The translations under genes were made by a program, and so were the position numbers. From Flavobacteriales bacterium UBA852 (GTDB lineage Bacteria; Bacteroidota; Bacteroidia; Flavobacteriales_E; Vicingaceae), in the NCBI GenBank assembly GCA_002295925.1, contig DBGO01000017.1, forward strand, positions 1 to 64,000: a stretch of DNA of 64,000 nucleotides, in the 5' to 3' direction. The notes beneath the pieces are model-generated. The model was not told the origin of the DNA. It ran no database searches and saw nothing but the letters and a program-made list of their open reading frames with translations. Below, piece by piece: positions 15,241 through 24,152 of this stretch (positions are counted from its first letter, which is position 1; every line of letters starts with the position of its first letter).

Positions 15241-16977
15241 ATGAAATCTATATTTACCACTTTTTTAATTTTATCATTTACGTTAATCAAAGCACAAAAC
15301 GTAGGTATAAACAATGCCAATCTCACACCCGACCCTTCAGCAGGTTTAGATGTAAATTATACGGACAAAGGAGTACTTATTCCTCGAGTAGCACTAACAG
15401 GCACTAATGACGTTACAACCGTTCCCGGTGCGGCAACTTCTTTGTTGGTGTACAATACGGCAACCGTAAATGATGTAACTCCCGGCTACTATTATTGGGA
15501 CGGAACGCAATGGTTACGTCTTTTAAACACCGGTAACGCAGGAGGTATGGAATGGCTGCTTACAGGAAATGCAGGAACCACAGCAGGCACTAATTTCTTA
15601 GGAACTACCGATGCACAAGATTTAGTTTTTAAAACTAACAATACCGAAAATATGCGCATTACCAACACTAATGGTTATGTTGGCATAGGAACACCTTCTC
15701 CAACTACTACTCTTCAGTTAAATAATAATATTTATTTTGATGAAGGAAATGGAAACATAGCTGTAAATCCGGATATCAGATTTGACCTACAAGGATTAAT
15801 CAGTGCTGACAATAATTTATATTTGAACTTTGACGGAACAAACAACAGCGGAACGCAAGCATTATACATAGGTTACGCATCACAAACCAGCTCTGCAACA
15901 AATGCGATGACAATACTGGATAATGGTAATACAGGTATTGGTACAACAACTCCTACTTCTAAGCTTCAAGTTGTAGACAGATATGATACAACTCAAACTC
16001 TTACACCTTTTAACTCTCTATCAGACAGACTCCCTGGTGTTTCAGTATATGACAATACCGATTTTATTGGCATAACAACTGTTGATAAAGACAATAACCT
16101 TAGTACGACAAATGATGCTGATGGGATGATTTATTGGGGAGACGATAACAATGATCAAGATTTACGGTTTACATTTATGCGATGGAATGGTACAAGATTA
16201 GTCCCTACAGACCATATGGCTATTAAAGCTAATGGAAATGTTGGAATAGGCATTTCAACCCCAGGTATTAGATTACAGGTTGATGACAGTTCATCAGCAA
16301 CTACATACATTGGAGTAAGTGGTAAATTATCAGGAAATAGCTGTGTAGGATATCGCTGGATAAATAGAAATCCAAGTGAAGGATCATGGACTGCATATTT
16401 TGGAGGCCCTGTTGGTTTTTCCGGTGTTCAACCAAGAGCTTGGGAAATATGGGAATATCCTAATGATGGAAACTATTGTTGTAGAACACGTTTTAGAATA
16501 CAATCAACTTACGGACTAGCCTGGACTTCATCATTAGTACCAGTCTATATTGATGTAAATAATCAGTTGTGGGCATATGGGTACAATACTATTTCCGACG
16601 AAAACTTAAAAGAAAATATTAAAAATTTTGATTTGAACGTATTAGATAAGATTTTAAATATAAAAATTTATAACTACAATTATAAAAACTTTAATTCTTT
16701 AAAAATTGGATTTATTGCTCAAGAAATTGAAAAGATTTTCCCTGAAATTGTAAATGAAACTACAATCTCCGAAAAAAATGGAGAAGATTGGATTTATAAT
16801 AAAAAAATAAAAGGGATTGATTATAGTGCTTTTTCTCCATTAATTATTAAAGCCATTCAAGAACAACAACAAATAATTGACGATAATACAAAAGAAATTC
16901 AATTGTTAGTGAAACAAAATGAAGAACTGAAGAAACAATTGGAAGAATTAAAAAAACTTATTATAGAAAAACAATAG
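15241..16977 (+). CDS. secreted fibre-like protein with S74 chaperone domain
   Basis: A 578-residue exported protein. The signal peptide is 1-18 and the head module shared with the previous gene is 19-136. A long beta-rich shaft has repeated G(I/V)GT-type motifs (NGYVGIGTPSP, NTGIGTTTPTS, NVGIGISTPG). A C-terminal peptidase S74/intramolecular chaperone domain (about 455-578) starts at SDENLKENI with the candidate catalytic Ser, then IGFIAQEIEKIFPEIV, and ends in a coiled coil (EELKKQLEELKKLI). S74 domains trimerise fibres and often cut themselves off. Fourteen bases follow the previous stop and four precede the next start, so this is one operon. Confidence 0.8.
   Translation: MKSIFTTFLILSFTLIKAQNVGINNANLTPDPSAGLDVNYTDKGVLIPRVALTGTNDVTTVPGAATSLLVYNTATVNDVTPGYYYWDGTQWLRLLNTGNAGGMEWLLTGNAGTTAGTNFLGTTDAQDLVFKTNNTENMRITNTNGYVGIGTPSPTTTLQLNNNIYFDEGNGNIAVNPDIRFDLQGLISADNNLYLNFDGTNNSGTQALYIGYASQTSSATNAMTILDNGNTGIGTTTPTSKLQVVDRYDTTQTLTPFNSLSDRLPGVSVYDNTDFIGITTVDKDNNLSTTNDADGMIYWGDDNNDQDLRFTFMRWNGTRLVPTDHMAIKANGNVGIGISTPGIRLQVDDSSSATTYIGVSGKLSGNSCVGYRWINRNPSEGSWTAYFGGPVGFSGVQPRAWEIWEYPNDGNYCCRTRFRIQSTYGLAWTSSLVPVYIDVNNQLWAYGYNTISDENLKENIKNFDLNVLDKILNIKIYNYNYKNFNSLKIGFIAQEIEKIFPEIVNETTISEKNGEDWIYNKKIKGIDYSAFSPLIIKAIQEQQQIIDDNTKEIQLLVKQNEELKKQLEELKKLIIEKQ
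15295..15648 (+). repeat. head-module duplication, copy 2
   Basis: Second copy of the 118-codon head module (copy 1 at 14063-14416). Both boundaries coincide with the mature N-terminus and with the point where the two proteins diverge. Confidence 0.85.
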
Positions 16978-16981
16978 TATT

Positions 16982-19549
16982 ATGAAAAAAGCTATTCTCT
17001 TAAATATAATCCTAATAATTGCTCAAAATATCTTTGCTCAAAATATTTGGATAAACAATGGTGCAACGGTAATGAATACTTCCGGCGTAGATGTTGTTAT
17101 TAACGGAGGAGTATTAAACCAAGCAAACGGAACTATTGACAACAGCGGCACAATGCATATAACCGGGAACTGGACAAACAACGCCGGAAACACTGCTTTT
17201 ATCCCTACCTCTCCGGGTAAAGTGATTTTAGAAGGTGCCAATCAGCAAATTCAAGGAACTGATATTACAGAGTTTTTCCGTTTGGAATTAAGCGGTACAG
17301 GTATAAAAAGTTTAGTTGATATCTACACAATTATTGACGACAGTTTAATATTAAATGATCGTGAGTTTGATTTAGACACCAATACGGCTTTTGTTACCAA
17401 CCCTTCAACCGGCATCATTACTCGAACAACGGGTTTTTGCAGTAGTTTACAAAACGGAGGATTGGCTCGAACAACCAACAGCACCAGTACATATCTTTTC
17501 CCTATGGGATCATCTTTGGGAACTGCTCGCTATCGACCGGTGGAAATTACGCCTAACAATAACGCAACAAATGTATTTAAAGTAAGAATGGCAAATGTCG
17601 ACCCTACTTCCGAAGGATTTAACATTGCTACAAAAGAACCGGCTATTTGCTCGGTAAATAATCTTTTTTATCATAAAATTTGGCAATTGTCCGGAACTTC
17701 ATCCGCTGATATTGCTTTTTATTATGACGTAACTCTTGACGGGAATTTCAACACTGCCGCACATTGGCAAACAGTACCTCAATGGGAAGATATGCTTTCT
17801 ACAACGAATAACGTAGTTGCTTCTCCTGCATTAAGCAGCATCACAAAAACCGGCTGGAGTAATTTTTCTCCCTACTTTGAGTATGCATTGGCTATCTCTA
17901 GTCCTCCTGTTTCGTTATCAACAGTTCCAAATCCGCCAACAATATGTAGTTACGACACATTAGAGTTTCATGCAACTCCGGGGTATGTTAATTACGATTA
18001 TTATCTAAACGGAAATATCGTTCAATCCGGAACAGACAGTATTTTAAACCTCACCGGTTTATCAACAGGCGACAGCGTTTATGTAGTTATTACCGACAAC
18101 TTATCTTGTAATGCGCAAAGTGCTGCCATAAATAACATAACGGTCAATCCTCAACCGGTTGTTACTATCACTTCTTTACCAAACGATACGGTTTGTAGTG
18201 GAAGTAATGTTACACTATCCGGAAATGGGGCATCAACGTATGTTTGGGATAACGGCATTTCTAACAATACTCCTTTTATTGCAACAACAACGACAACTTA
18301 TACAGTTATCGGGACAGACGGAAATGGATGTTCGGATACGGCATCTATTAATCTAACTGTCAACCCAAAACCGGTAATTTCGGCAAATGCAATTCCTTCA
18401 ACAGTTATTTGTGCACAAGACACTTTATTGCTTTATGGTTCGGGAGCCGATACTTATCAATGGGATAATGGCGTGATAGACAGTATTCCTTTTATTGCAA
18501 CAACATCAAACACATATACTGTTATTGGATTGGATACTAATGGTTGTTCGGACACTACCTCTGTATCTATAACAGTAAATCCATTGCCAACAGTAAGTAT
18601 TCTAACAAACCCGGGAGATTCTATTTGTTTAGGCGACTCCACGCAAGTTACCGCATCGGGTAATGCAACAACATACACTTGGAATAATGGTCAAACGGCA
18701 AACTCATATTATGTAAATACAACCACCGATTCAACCATAATTTTAACCGGAACAGACGTTAATGGTTGTCAAAATTCAGACACAATTGTAATTCGAGTAT
18801 TGCCAATCCCTACACTTACACTATTATCGGATACATCAATCTGTACTAATAGTAGTGTGCAACTACAAGCCGTAGGAAATAATATCGGTTATATTTATTG
18901 GAATAACGGTTCTACTTTGGACGATAGTACTTCAACCTCGCCAACAGCTAATCCAAGCACATCCACAACTTATATAGCTGTAGCCGGAATAGGCAGTTGC
19001 ACAGTCACTGATACAATTACCATTACCGTTTTACCTTTACCAACAGTAAGTGCCGGAAATGATACAACCATTTTATTTGGTCAGAGCGTGGTTATCAATG
19101 CATCCGCTCCCTCCGGGACTTATGATTGGACACCAACCGATTATTTGTCATGTACGGATTGTTTAAATCCAACAGCAAAACCTGAGTTTGATACGGAATA
19201 TATCCTCTCGGTTACCGACACTAACGGTTGTGTGAACAGTGATACGGTAATGATTATTGTAGATTTGGAATGTGCCGATTTGTTTGTTCCAAATATTTTC
19301 ACACCTAACGGAGATGGAGATAATGATGATATTAGAGTTTACAATAAATTGTGTGTACAAAGCATGTCTTTTAAAATTTTTGACCGTTGGGGTAATAATG
19401 TTTACACATCTGACAATCCAGATGAATTTTGGGATGGTACATATAAAGGAAAACGTGCCGAAACCGGGGTATATGTATATGTTCTAAAAGCTACATTAAC
19501 CAGCGGAAAAGAAATAATGAAAAAAGGTAATATTTCTTTATTAAAATAA
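16982..19549 (+). CDS. large adhesin with type B T9SS sorting domain
   Basis: An 855-residue secreted protein. The signal peptide is 1-19. Residues 20-310 form a beta-helix-like start (WINNGATVMNTSGVDVVING). From about 315 to 755 there are tandem Ig-like repeats of about 70-80 residues, each with a Cys pair, a Y-x-W-D/N-N-G core and a T-Y-T-V-I-G-x-D-x-N-G-C-S-D-T strand. The gliding-motility-associated C-terminal domain is at about 768-855 (VPNIFTPNGDGDND, IFDRWGNNVY, WDGTYKGKRAETGVY), which sends it through T9SS to the cell surface. A PorP/SprF-like gene follows after 20 bases, the usual partner arrangement. Confidence 0.9.
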   Translation: MKKAILLNIILIIAQNIFAQNIWINNGATVMNTSGVDVVINGGVLNQANGTIDNSGTMHITGNWTNNAGNTAFIPTSPGKVILEGANQQIQGTDITEFFRLELSGTGIKSLVDIYTIIDDSLILNDREFDLDTNTAFVTNPSTGIITRTTGFCSSLQNGGLARTTNSTSTYLFPMGSSLGTARYRPVEITPNNNATNVFKVRMANVDPTSEGFNIATKEPAICSVNNLFYHKIWQLSGTSSADIAFYYDVTLDGNFNTAAHWQTVPQWEDMLSTTNNVVASPALSSITKTGWSNFSPYFEYALAISSPPVSLSTVPNPPTICSYDTLEFHATPGYVNYDYYLNGNIVQSGTDSILNLTGLSTGDSVYVVITDNLSCNAQSAAINNITVNPQPVVTITSLPNDTVCSGSNVTLSGNGASTYVWDNGISNNTPFIATTTTTYTVIGTDGNGCSDTASINLTVNPKPVISANAIPSTVICAQDTLLLYGSGADTYQWDNGVIDSIPFIATTSNTYTVIGLDTNGCSDTTSVSITVNPLPTVSILTNPGDSICLGDSTQVTASGNATTYTWNNGQTANSYYVNTTTDSTIILTGTDVNGCQNSDTIVIRVLPIPTLTLLSDTSICTNSSVQLQAVGNNIGYIYWNNGSTLDDSTSTSPTANPSTSTTYIAVAGIGSCTVTDTITITVLPLPTVSAGNDTTILFGQSVVINASAPSGTYDWTPTDYLSCTDCLNPTAKPEFDTEYILSVTDTNGCVNSDTVMIIVDLECADLFVPNIFTPNGDGDNDDIRVYNKLCVQSMSFKIFDRWGNNVYTSDNPDEFWDGTYKGKRAETGVYVYVLKATLTSGKEIMKKGNISLLK

Positions 19550-19569
19550 CTTTTTAAAAAATTTTAATC

Positions 19570-20607
19570 ATGAAAAATAAAGCAATATATATAATCGCAA
19601 TTTTATTTTTTGGCATACACATAAATGCTCAAGACATTCATTTTTCCCAAACACAAGAAACCCCGTTACAAGTTAATCCGGGATTTACAGGAGGGTTCAA
19701 TGGTGACCAACGCGTAATATTAAATTACCGCAATCAATGGGCAAGTTTAGGCGCCCCTTTCAAAACCTATGCGTTGGGGTTTGACACAAAAATTCGCACT
19801 AAAAGTAAAAATGCATTTTTAGGTATCGGTACCTTTATTTTTAAAGATGAAGCCGGAGATTTAAGTATGGGAATGTTGCAAGCAAACTTAAATATTGCAG
19901 GCCATGTAAAAATTAACGACAATCAAATTGTTTCGTTAGGTATAATGGGAGGATTTGTACAGCGTAGCATAAATGGTGCTAATGCACAATGGGGAAGCCA
20001 ATTTAACGGCATTACTTATGATGCTTCACTTCCGGGTGGAAACTACAATTTTCAAAATTTCTCTTATGTAGATGTGTCCTCGGGTATTTCTTGGTTTTAT
20101 TCTAGAGAAACCACCAATATGACTTCAAATGATAATATTTGGGTAAGAATAGGAATTGCGGCCAATCATTTATTAAACCCAAAACAAAATTTTTATACCG
20201 ACCAAACAGACCGAATGGGAATGCGTCCTACATTTTTTGCACAAACTCATATTGGTGTTTCAAATAGCAAATGGGCTTTTCGACCTCAAATTTTTTATGC
20301 GCAACAAGTTAAACATAATGAATTAACTTTTGGTAATTTATTCCGTTATCAGTTGGCAGAAGGTTCTAAATACACTAAATTAAAAAACAGCAGTGCGATT
20401 TCATTTGGTTTGTATTACCGAATGAAAGACGCTATAATTACTATGATACAGTTCGAATACCAACATTTTGCTTTGGGAATAAGCTACGATTATAACACCT
20501 CAAAATTAAATGCAGGCACAAACGGTAATGGCGGTTTTGAAATTTCATTGCGTTTCATCAATCCTAATCCGTTTGGCGGGAAAGTATCCAATGCACGGTT
20601 TAGATAA
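19570..20607 (+). CDS. PorP/SprF family T9SS outer-membrane protein
   Basis: A 345-residue predicted outer-membrane beta-barrel. Signal peptide 1-20 (ends INAQD). The mature start DIHFSQTQETPLQVNPGFTGGFNGD and the following NYRNQW are diagnostic of the PorP/SprF family. SprF-like proteins are needed to secrete or attach the type B CTD cargo encoded beside them (family knowledge), here the 855-residue adhesin. It is the last gene of the operon; the convergent VWA gene ends two bases away. Confidence 0.93.
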   Translation: MKNKAIYIIAILFFGIHINAQDIHFSQTQETPLQVNPGFTGGFNGDQRVILNYRNQWASLGAPFKTYALGFDTKIRTKSKNAFLGIGTFIFKDEAGDLSMGMLQANLNIAGHVKINDNQIVSLGIMGGFVQRSINGANAQWGSQFNGITYDASLPGGNYNFQNFSYVDVSSGISWFYSRETTNMTSNDNIWVRIGIAANHLLNPKQNFYTDQTDRMGMRPTFFAQTHIGVSNSKWAFRPQIFYAQQVKHNELTFGNLFRYQLAEGSKYTKLKNSSAISFGLYYRMKDAIITMIQFEYQHFALGISYDYNTSKLNAGTNGNGGFEISLRFINPNPFGGKVSNARFR

Positions 20608-20609
20608 TA

Positions 20610-21914
20610 TCAGGGTTCTCTGCTAAAAATATTGTCAAATTTTCGGTAAACTACTCCTTTATAGATGAAATAATCATTGTTTTTCATTTCTGTGAGTCTC
20701 GAAAATTCTTTGTCATTGGTATAGAGTTTTCCCTGTGTAAAAGATGCTAATGTGAAATATTCGGCATTTGGAGGCAATACTTTGGTATCGCAAAGGATAA
20801 CGTTTACGGGTTTATCTATTTTGGTTAAATAATCAAAATCGCGCATCCATTCTTTATTGTCGGCAATTAAAATAACCTCACTGGCTTGCGGAAATTTATT
20901 CAATGCTAAGGTAATCGCCTCAATATCATTTTCTTTGCTCTCTCCTCCTCCACTACCGTTTTTCATACATTTTGTCACTGTTTCAACTATTTTTGAGGAA
21001 TCATTTGCAGAAAAATAAATTCCTCCTGTTTTCATGGCTTTTTTCTTTTTCGACTTCTTATTATCTCCATCATTAAAAAACACAACTCCTTCAATTTTCA
21101 ATTTATTTCGATGAGCAAATATCCATTCTAACCCTTGCACGACATAAGATCCCATGCTTCCGGTTGCATCCATTACAACCACATAGTTTTTGTCCGAATC
21201 TAATTTTTCTAACGACAACCATACCGTGCTGTCAATTTTTGGAATATATTTCACCTTATTCAATACATTATTTGGTTTATCAACCGATTTTTCAGGTTCT
21301 TCCCAGATGGTATCATGCACAAATCCTACCCGGTCATCCCATCGTTGTTTTAGTGTGAATTTTCGAGCTGTATCTCGCTTTATATTTCCATAATAAGATG
21401 AAGTATTATAATCTGAAGAAAAAGCCGCAGAATTATTATTGGAGACAATATCATCCTTAACATTCAGTTTTTTCATCACCCATTCAACTTCTGCTCGACG
21501 CTCTGCTTGGCTTTGCGAAGGCAAATAATAGACAATAAATCCATGAAAAAGTTTTTTTGCGGCTTCTCTGTTTTTTTCGGTTTGTTGCCATTCTTCTTTT
21601 TGCCAAATATTATTTGAGGTTACCAATTGAGGATATTTTTCAAACAATTCTTCCCATCTATTTTTGTTTAGCAATGCTTGATTAAACCCGGGTGATAATT
21701 TATGTTGCGTATATACCAACACTACTTTTGTAATCAATGCTTGTGGCAAATCCGGTTCATTTGTAAAGAAACGGTTATCGAAGGACATAGGCAAAGCAAG
21801 TGCATGTTCCGACAAAGTGTCCAATTTTAGTCCGCGAATATTCCTTGTCTTAATTTGACCGGCAGAAATGATTACTTGAGCAAAAAAAATGGTAAACAAA
21901 AGATATTTTCTCAT
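20610..21914 (-). CDS. secreted VWA-like protein
   Basis: A 434-residue exported protein (signal peptide about 1-19, ending SAGQ). The N-terminal half is unassigned. Residues 240-400 are a von Willebrand A-like domain with a MIDAS-type DATGSMG, a strand VVFFNDGD and a later VILIADN, and a Gly-rich GSGGGESKENDIEAI segment. VWA domains bind proteins through a metal ion. No C-terminal sorting domain, so probably periplasmic. It is convergent with the PorP gene (two-base gap) and divergent from rsmA. Confidence 0.75.
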   Translation of the reverse strand: MRKYLLFTIFFAQVIISAGQIKTRNIRGLKLDTLSEHALALPMSFDNRFFTNEPDLPQALITKVVLVYTQHKLSPGFNQALLNKNRWEELFEKYPQLVTSNNIWQKEEWQQTEKNREAAKKLFHGFIVYYLPSQSQAERRAEVEWVMKKLNVKDDIVSNNNSAAFSSDYNTSSYYGNIKRDTARKFTLKQRWDDRVGFVHDTIWEEPEKSVDKPNNVLNKVKYIPKIDSTVWLSLEKLDSDKNYVVVMDATGSMGSYVVQGLEWIFAHRNKLKIEGVVFFNDGDNKKSKKKKAMKTGGIYFSANDSSKIVETVTKCMKNGSGGGESKENDIEAITLALNKFPQASEVILIADNKEWMRDFDYLTKIDKPVNVILCDTKVLPPNAEYFTLASFTQGKLYTNDKEFSRLTEMKNNDYFIYKGVVYRKFDNIFSREP

Positions 21915-21971
21915 ATAAATAAACAGATATACTTACTTTTGAAGTAACGCAATATTAAACTTAAAAGTATT

Positions 21972-22748
21972 TTGGATAAAGTAAAACCAAAAAAAAATCT
22001 GGGTCAGCATTTTTTAACCGACAAACGCATTGCCGAAAAAATCGTTGACTCATTAACCTTCAATCATTATAATAAAGTATTGGAAATTGGTCCCGGAATG
22101 GGCGTTTTAACCGATTTTTTAATCGAAAAAACACAACCTGAAAATTTATACATAGTAGATATTGACACCGAATCCATTGCCTTTTTAAAAGATAAATATC
22201 CTGCACTCCAGAATATTATCGAAAGAGATTTTTTGGCGTTAAACTTACCACAACTCATCAATGAGCCGTTTGCCGTTATTGGTAATTTCCCTTATAATAT
22301 TTCGTCACAAATTTTGTTTAAAATTTACGACAACAAAGAAATAATTCCTGAAATGTGCGGTATGTTTCAAAAAGAAGTTGCCGAAAGAGTTTGTGCTAAG
22401 CCGGGCAGTAAAATCTACGGTATTTTAAGTGTTTTAATGCAAACATTTTACTCAACCGAATATTTATTTACCGTAAAAGAAACTGTTTTCAATCCGCCGC
22501 CAAAAGTAAAATCAGGTGTTATCAGATTAACAAGAAAAGAAAATGTTAATTTACCTTGCGATGAAAAACTGTTTAAGCAAATTATAAAAAGTGCCTTTAA
22601 TCAACGCAGAAAAACCTTACGAAACTCTTTAAAAGCATACATTTTTAATGCAGAATTGAAACAAAAAGAAGTATTTAACCAACGTCCCGAGCAATTGGGT
22701 GTAAATGATTTTATCGAACTTACTTGTCTTATCGAACATTTTCAATAA
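21972..22748 (+). CDS. rsmA: 16S rRNA dimethyladenosine transferase RsmA (KsgA)
   Basis: Dimethylates two adjacent adenosines in the terminal helix of 16S rRNA, a late step in 30S assembly. N-terminal NLGQHFLTD, SAM-binding VLEIGPGMGVLT (about 38-49), and catalytic motif NFPYNIS (about 104-110) are all present. 258 residues, normal length. No ATG is available in a suitable place; TTG 21972 is the start used, and ATT 21969 is the alternative. Confidence 0.95.
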   Translation: MDKVKPKKNLGQHFLTDKRIAEKIVDSLTFNHYNKVLEIGPGMGVLTDFLIEKTQPENLYIVDIDTESIAFLKDKYPALQNIIERDFLALNLPQLINEPFAVIGNFPYNISSQILFKIYDNKEIIPEMCGMFQKEVAERVCAKPGSKIYGILSVLMQTFYSTEYLFTVKETVFNPPPKVKSGVIRLTRKENVNLPCDEKLFKQIIKSAFNQRRKTLRNSLKAYIFNAELKQKEVFNQRPEQLGVNDFIELTCLIEHFQ

Positions 22749-22786
22749 AAAAAACAGAACAAAAAACAACGGTATAATCATTGTAA

Positions 22787-22794
22787 TATCTTTG
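22787..22794 (+). promoter_or_regulatory. Bacteroidota -7 promoter element
   Basis: TATCTTTG, a full match to TAnnTTTG, 14 bases before the ATG of the DUF1573/VWA gene and its dxr-terC operon. No clear -33 box. Confidence 0.5.
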
Positions 22795-22808
22795 CAAAAA
22801 TCAACTTC

Positions 22809-24146
22809 ATGAAAAAATTTCTGTTTAGCATATTTTTAACCCTTTCGTTTTTTTCACAAGCCCAACTGGTGTTTAATAAAACCTTGCACAATTTTGGCGA
22901 TTTGCAAAAAGATGATAAAAAATATTTTGATTTTACACTTACAAATGCCGGAAAAGACACGGTTTGGATTCTTAGAATAGACGAACCTTACGGTGTTGAC
23001 GCCAAATTTTCTTCCAAAATGATTTTGCCCGACAGCACTGTAATTGTCAGGATTAAATACACGCCTAAGCGAAAAGGGAAATTCAGCGCCGATGTTCCCG
23101 TTTGGGTCAGCTCAAACAATACGCCTTATATTTTCACCGTAAAAGGCAATGCCAAATCGGTTGATGAAAACGAATCGCTTGCCTGTCCCGATTTTAAAAA
23201 CAACAATCAACCACGTGAACTTTTTGCGCCACTCACTATTGAAGTAAAAGACAAACAAACCGGACTACCTGTTCGTAATGCAAAAATTGAACTCATTTGG
23301 GACGGATTGATTTACAAAACGCTTACTACAAATTTTAACGGTAAAGCTTCCGAAAAATTAAAATACGATATCTATTACTTTGTTGTGAATGCCGAAGGCT
23401 ACAAAACGGCTGAAACCGATTATTATGTAAACAACAACAATAATCATTTGGTAATAGAAATGGAACCGCTCACACCGGTAGAAATAGCTAAAATAGATTC
23501 TGTCAAAAAAGTAGAAGAAACCCTGCCCAAACCTGTTGAAGAAGTAAATGATGACGGCACATTATCAGAAAATATTTATGCGCCAAACAATGTTGTATTC
23601 TTAATTGATGTTTCGGTTTCTATGAAACAACAAGGACGCCTTGATTTGCTTAAAGCCGCAATGATAGAATTGTTAAAATCACTTCGCCCGATTGACAAAC
23701 TGGCTATTGTTACGTATGCAAGCGATGCTCACGTTGTTCTTCCAGCAGAATACATTACCGATAAGGAGAAAATTATAAAAATCATTCAATCGTTGGAAGC
23801 AGGAGGATATACCGGAAGCCATCGCGGAATGAAAAAAGCATACAAAGTGGCTGAAGACAATTATATTGCTAAAGGAAATAATCAGGTTATTATTGCAACA
23901 GACGGCGCTTTTCACCTTTCCGGAAAAGGTGGAGAAATTCTCGAAACGGTCGCTAAATACCGAGACAAAGGCATTACAATGTCTGTGGTAGGAATTAAAA
24001 ACGATAAATATGCCGCCAAATCGATGAAAAAAATTGCAGAAACCGGAAACGGAAACTATATAAATATTTCTACTTATTCTGATGCAAAAACCTTACTTTT
24101 GGATGAAATTAAAGCTCAGTCGAAAAAAGCCAAACAAGCCGAATAA
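22809..24146 (+). CDS. secreted DUF1573-VWA protein
   Basis: A 445-residue exported protein. Signal peptide 1-18. Residues 19-118 are a DUF1573/ASH-type Ig domain (FNKTLHNFGDLQKDDKK...). Residues 138-220 are a carboxypeptidase-regulatory-like Ig domain (IEVKDKQTGLPVRNAKIEL). Residues 255-430 are a complete VWA domain with MIDAS DVSVSMKQQGR, a Thr at GGYTGSHRG and an Asp at IATDGAF. The combination suggests a periplasmic or outer-membrane protein-binding protein. First gene of a tight operon with dxr (six-base gap) and terC. Confidence 0.85.
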   Translation: MKKFLFSIFLTLSFFSQAQLVFNKTLHNFGDLQKDDKKYFDFTLTNAGKDTVWILRIDEPYGVDAKFSSKMILPDSTVIVRIKYTPKRKGKFSADVPVWVSSNNTPYIFTVKGNAKSVDENESLACPDFKNNNQPRELFAPLTIEVKDKQTGLPVRNAKIELIWDGLIYKTLTTNFNGKASEKLKYDIYYFVVNAEGYKTAETDYYVNNNNNHLVIEMEPLTPVEIAKIDSVKKVEETLPKPVEEVNDDGTLSENIYAPNNVVFLIDVSVSMKQQGRLDLLKAAMIELLKSLRPIDKLAIVTYASDAHVVLPAEYITDKEKIIKIIQSLEAGGYTGSHRGMKKAYKVAEDNYIAKGNNQVIIATDGAFHLSGKGGEILETVAKYRDKGITMSVVGIKNDKYAAKSMKKIAETGNGNYINISTYSDAKTLLLDEIKAQSKKAKQAE

Positions 24147-24152
24147 AATTTT

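Noticed and set aside
14063..15648. CRISPR-like direct repeats
   Set aside because: The repeats are two long coding copies of one domain, not short regular repeats with spacers.
14006..16977. Prophage tail region
   Set aside because: Tail-collar-like and S74 domains are present, but both proteins have signal peptides and no phage structural, lysis or integrase genes are nearby.
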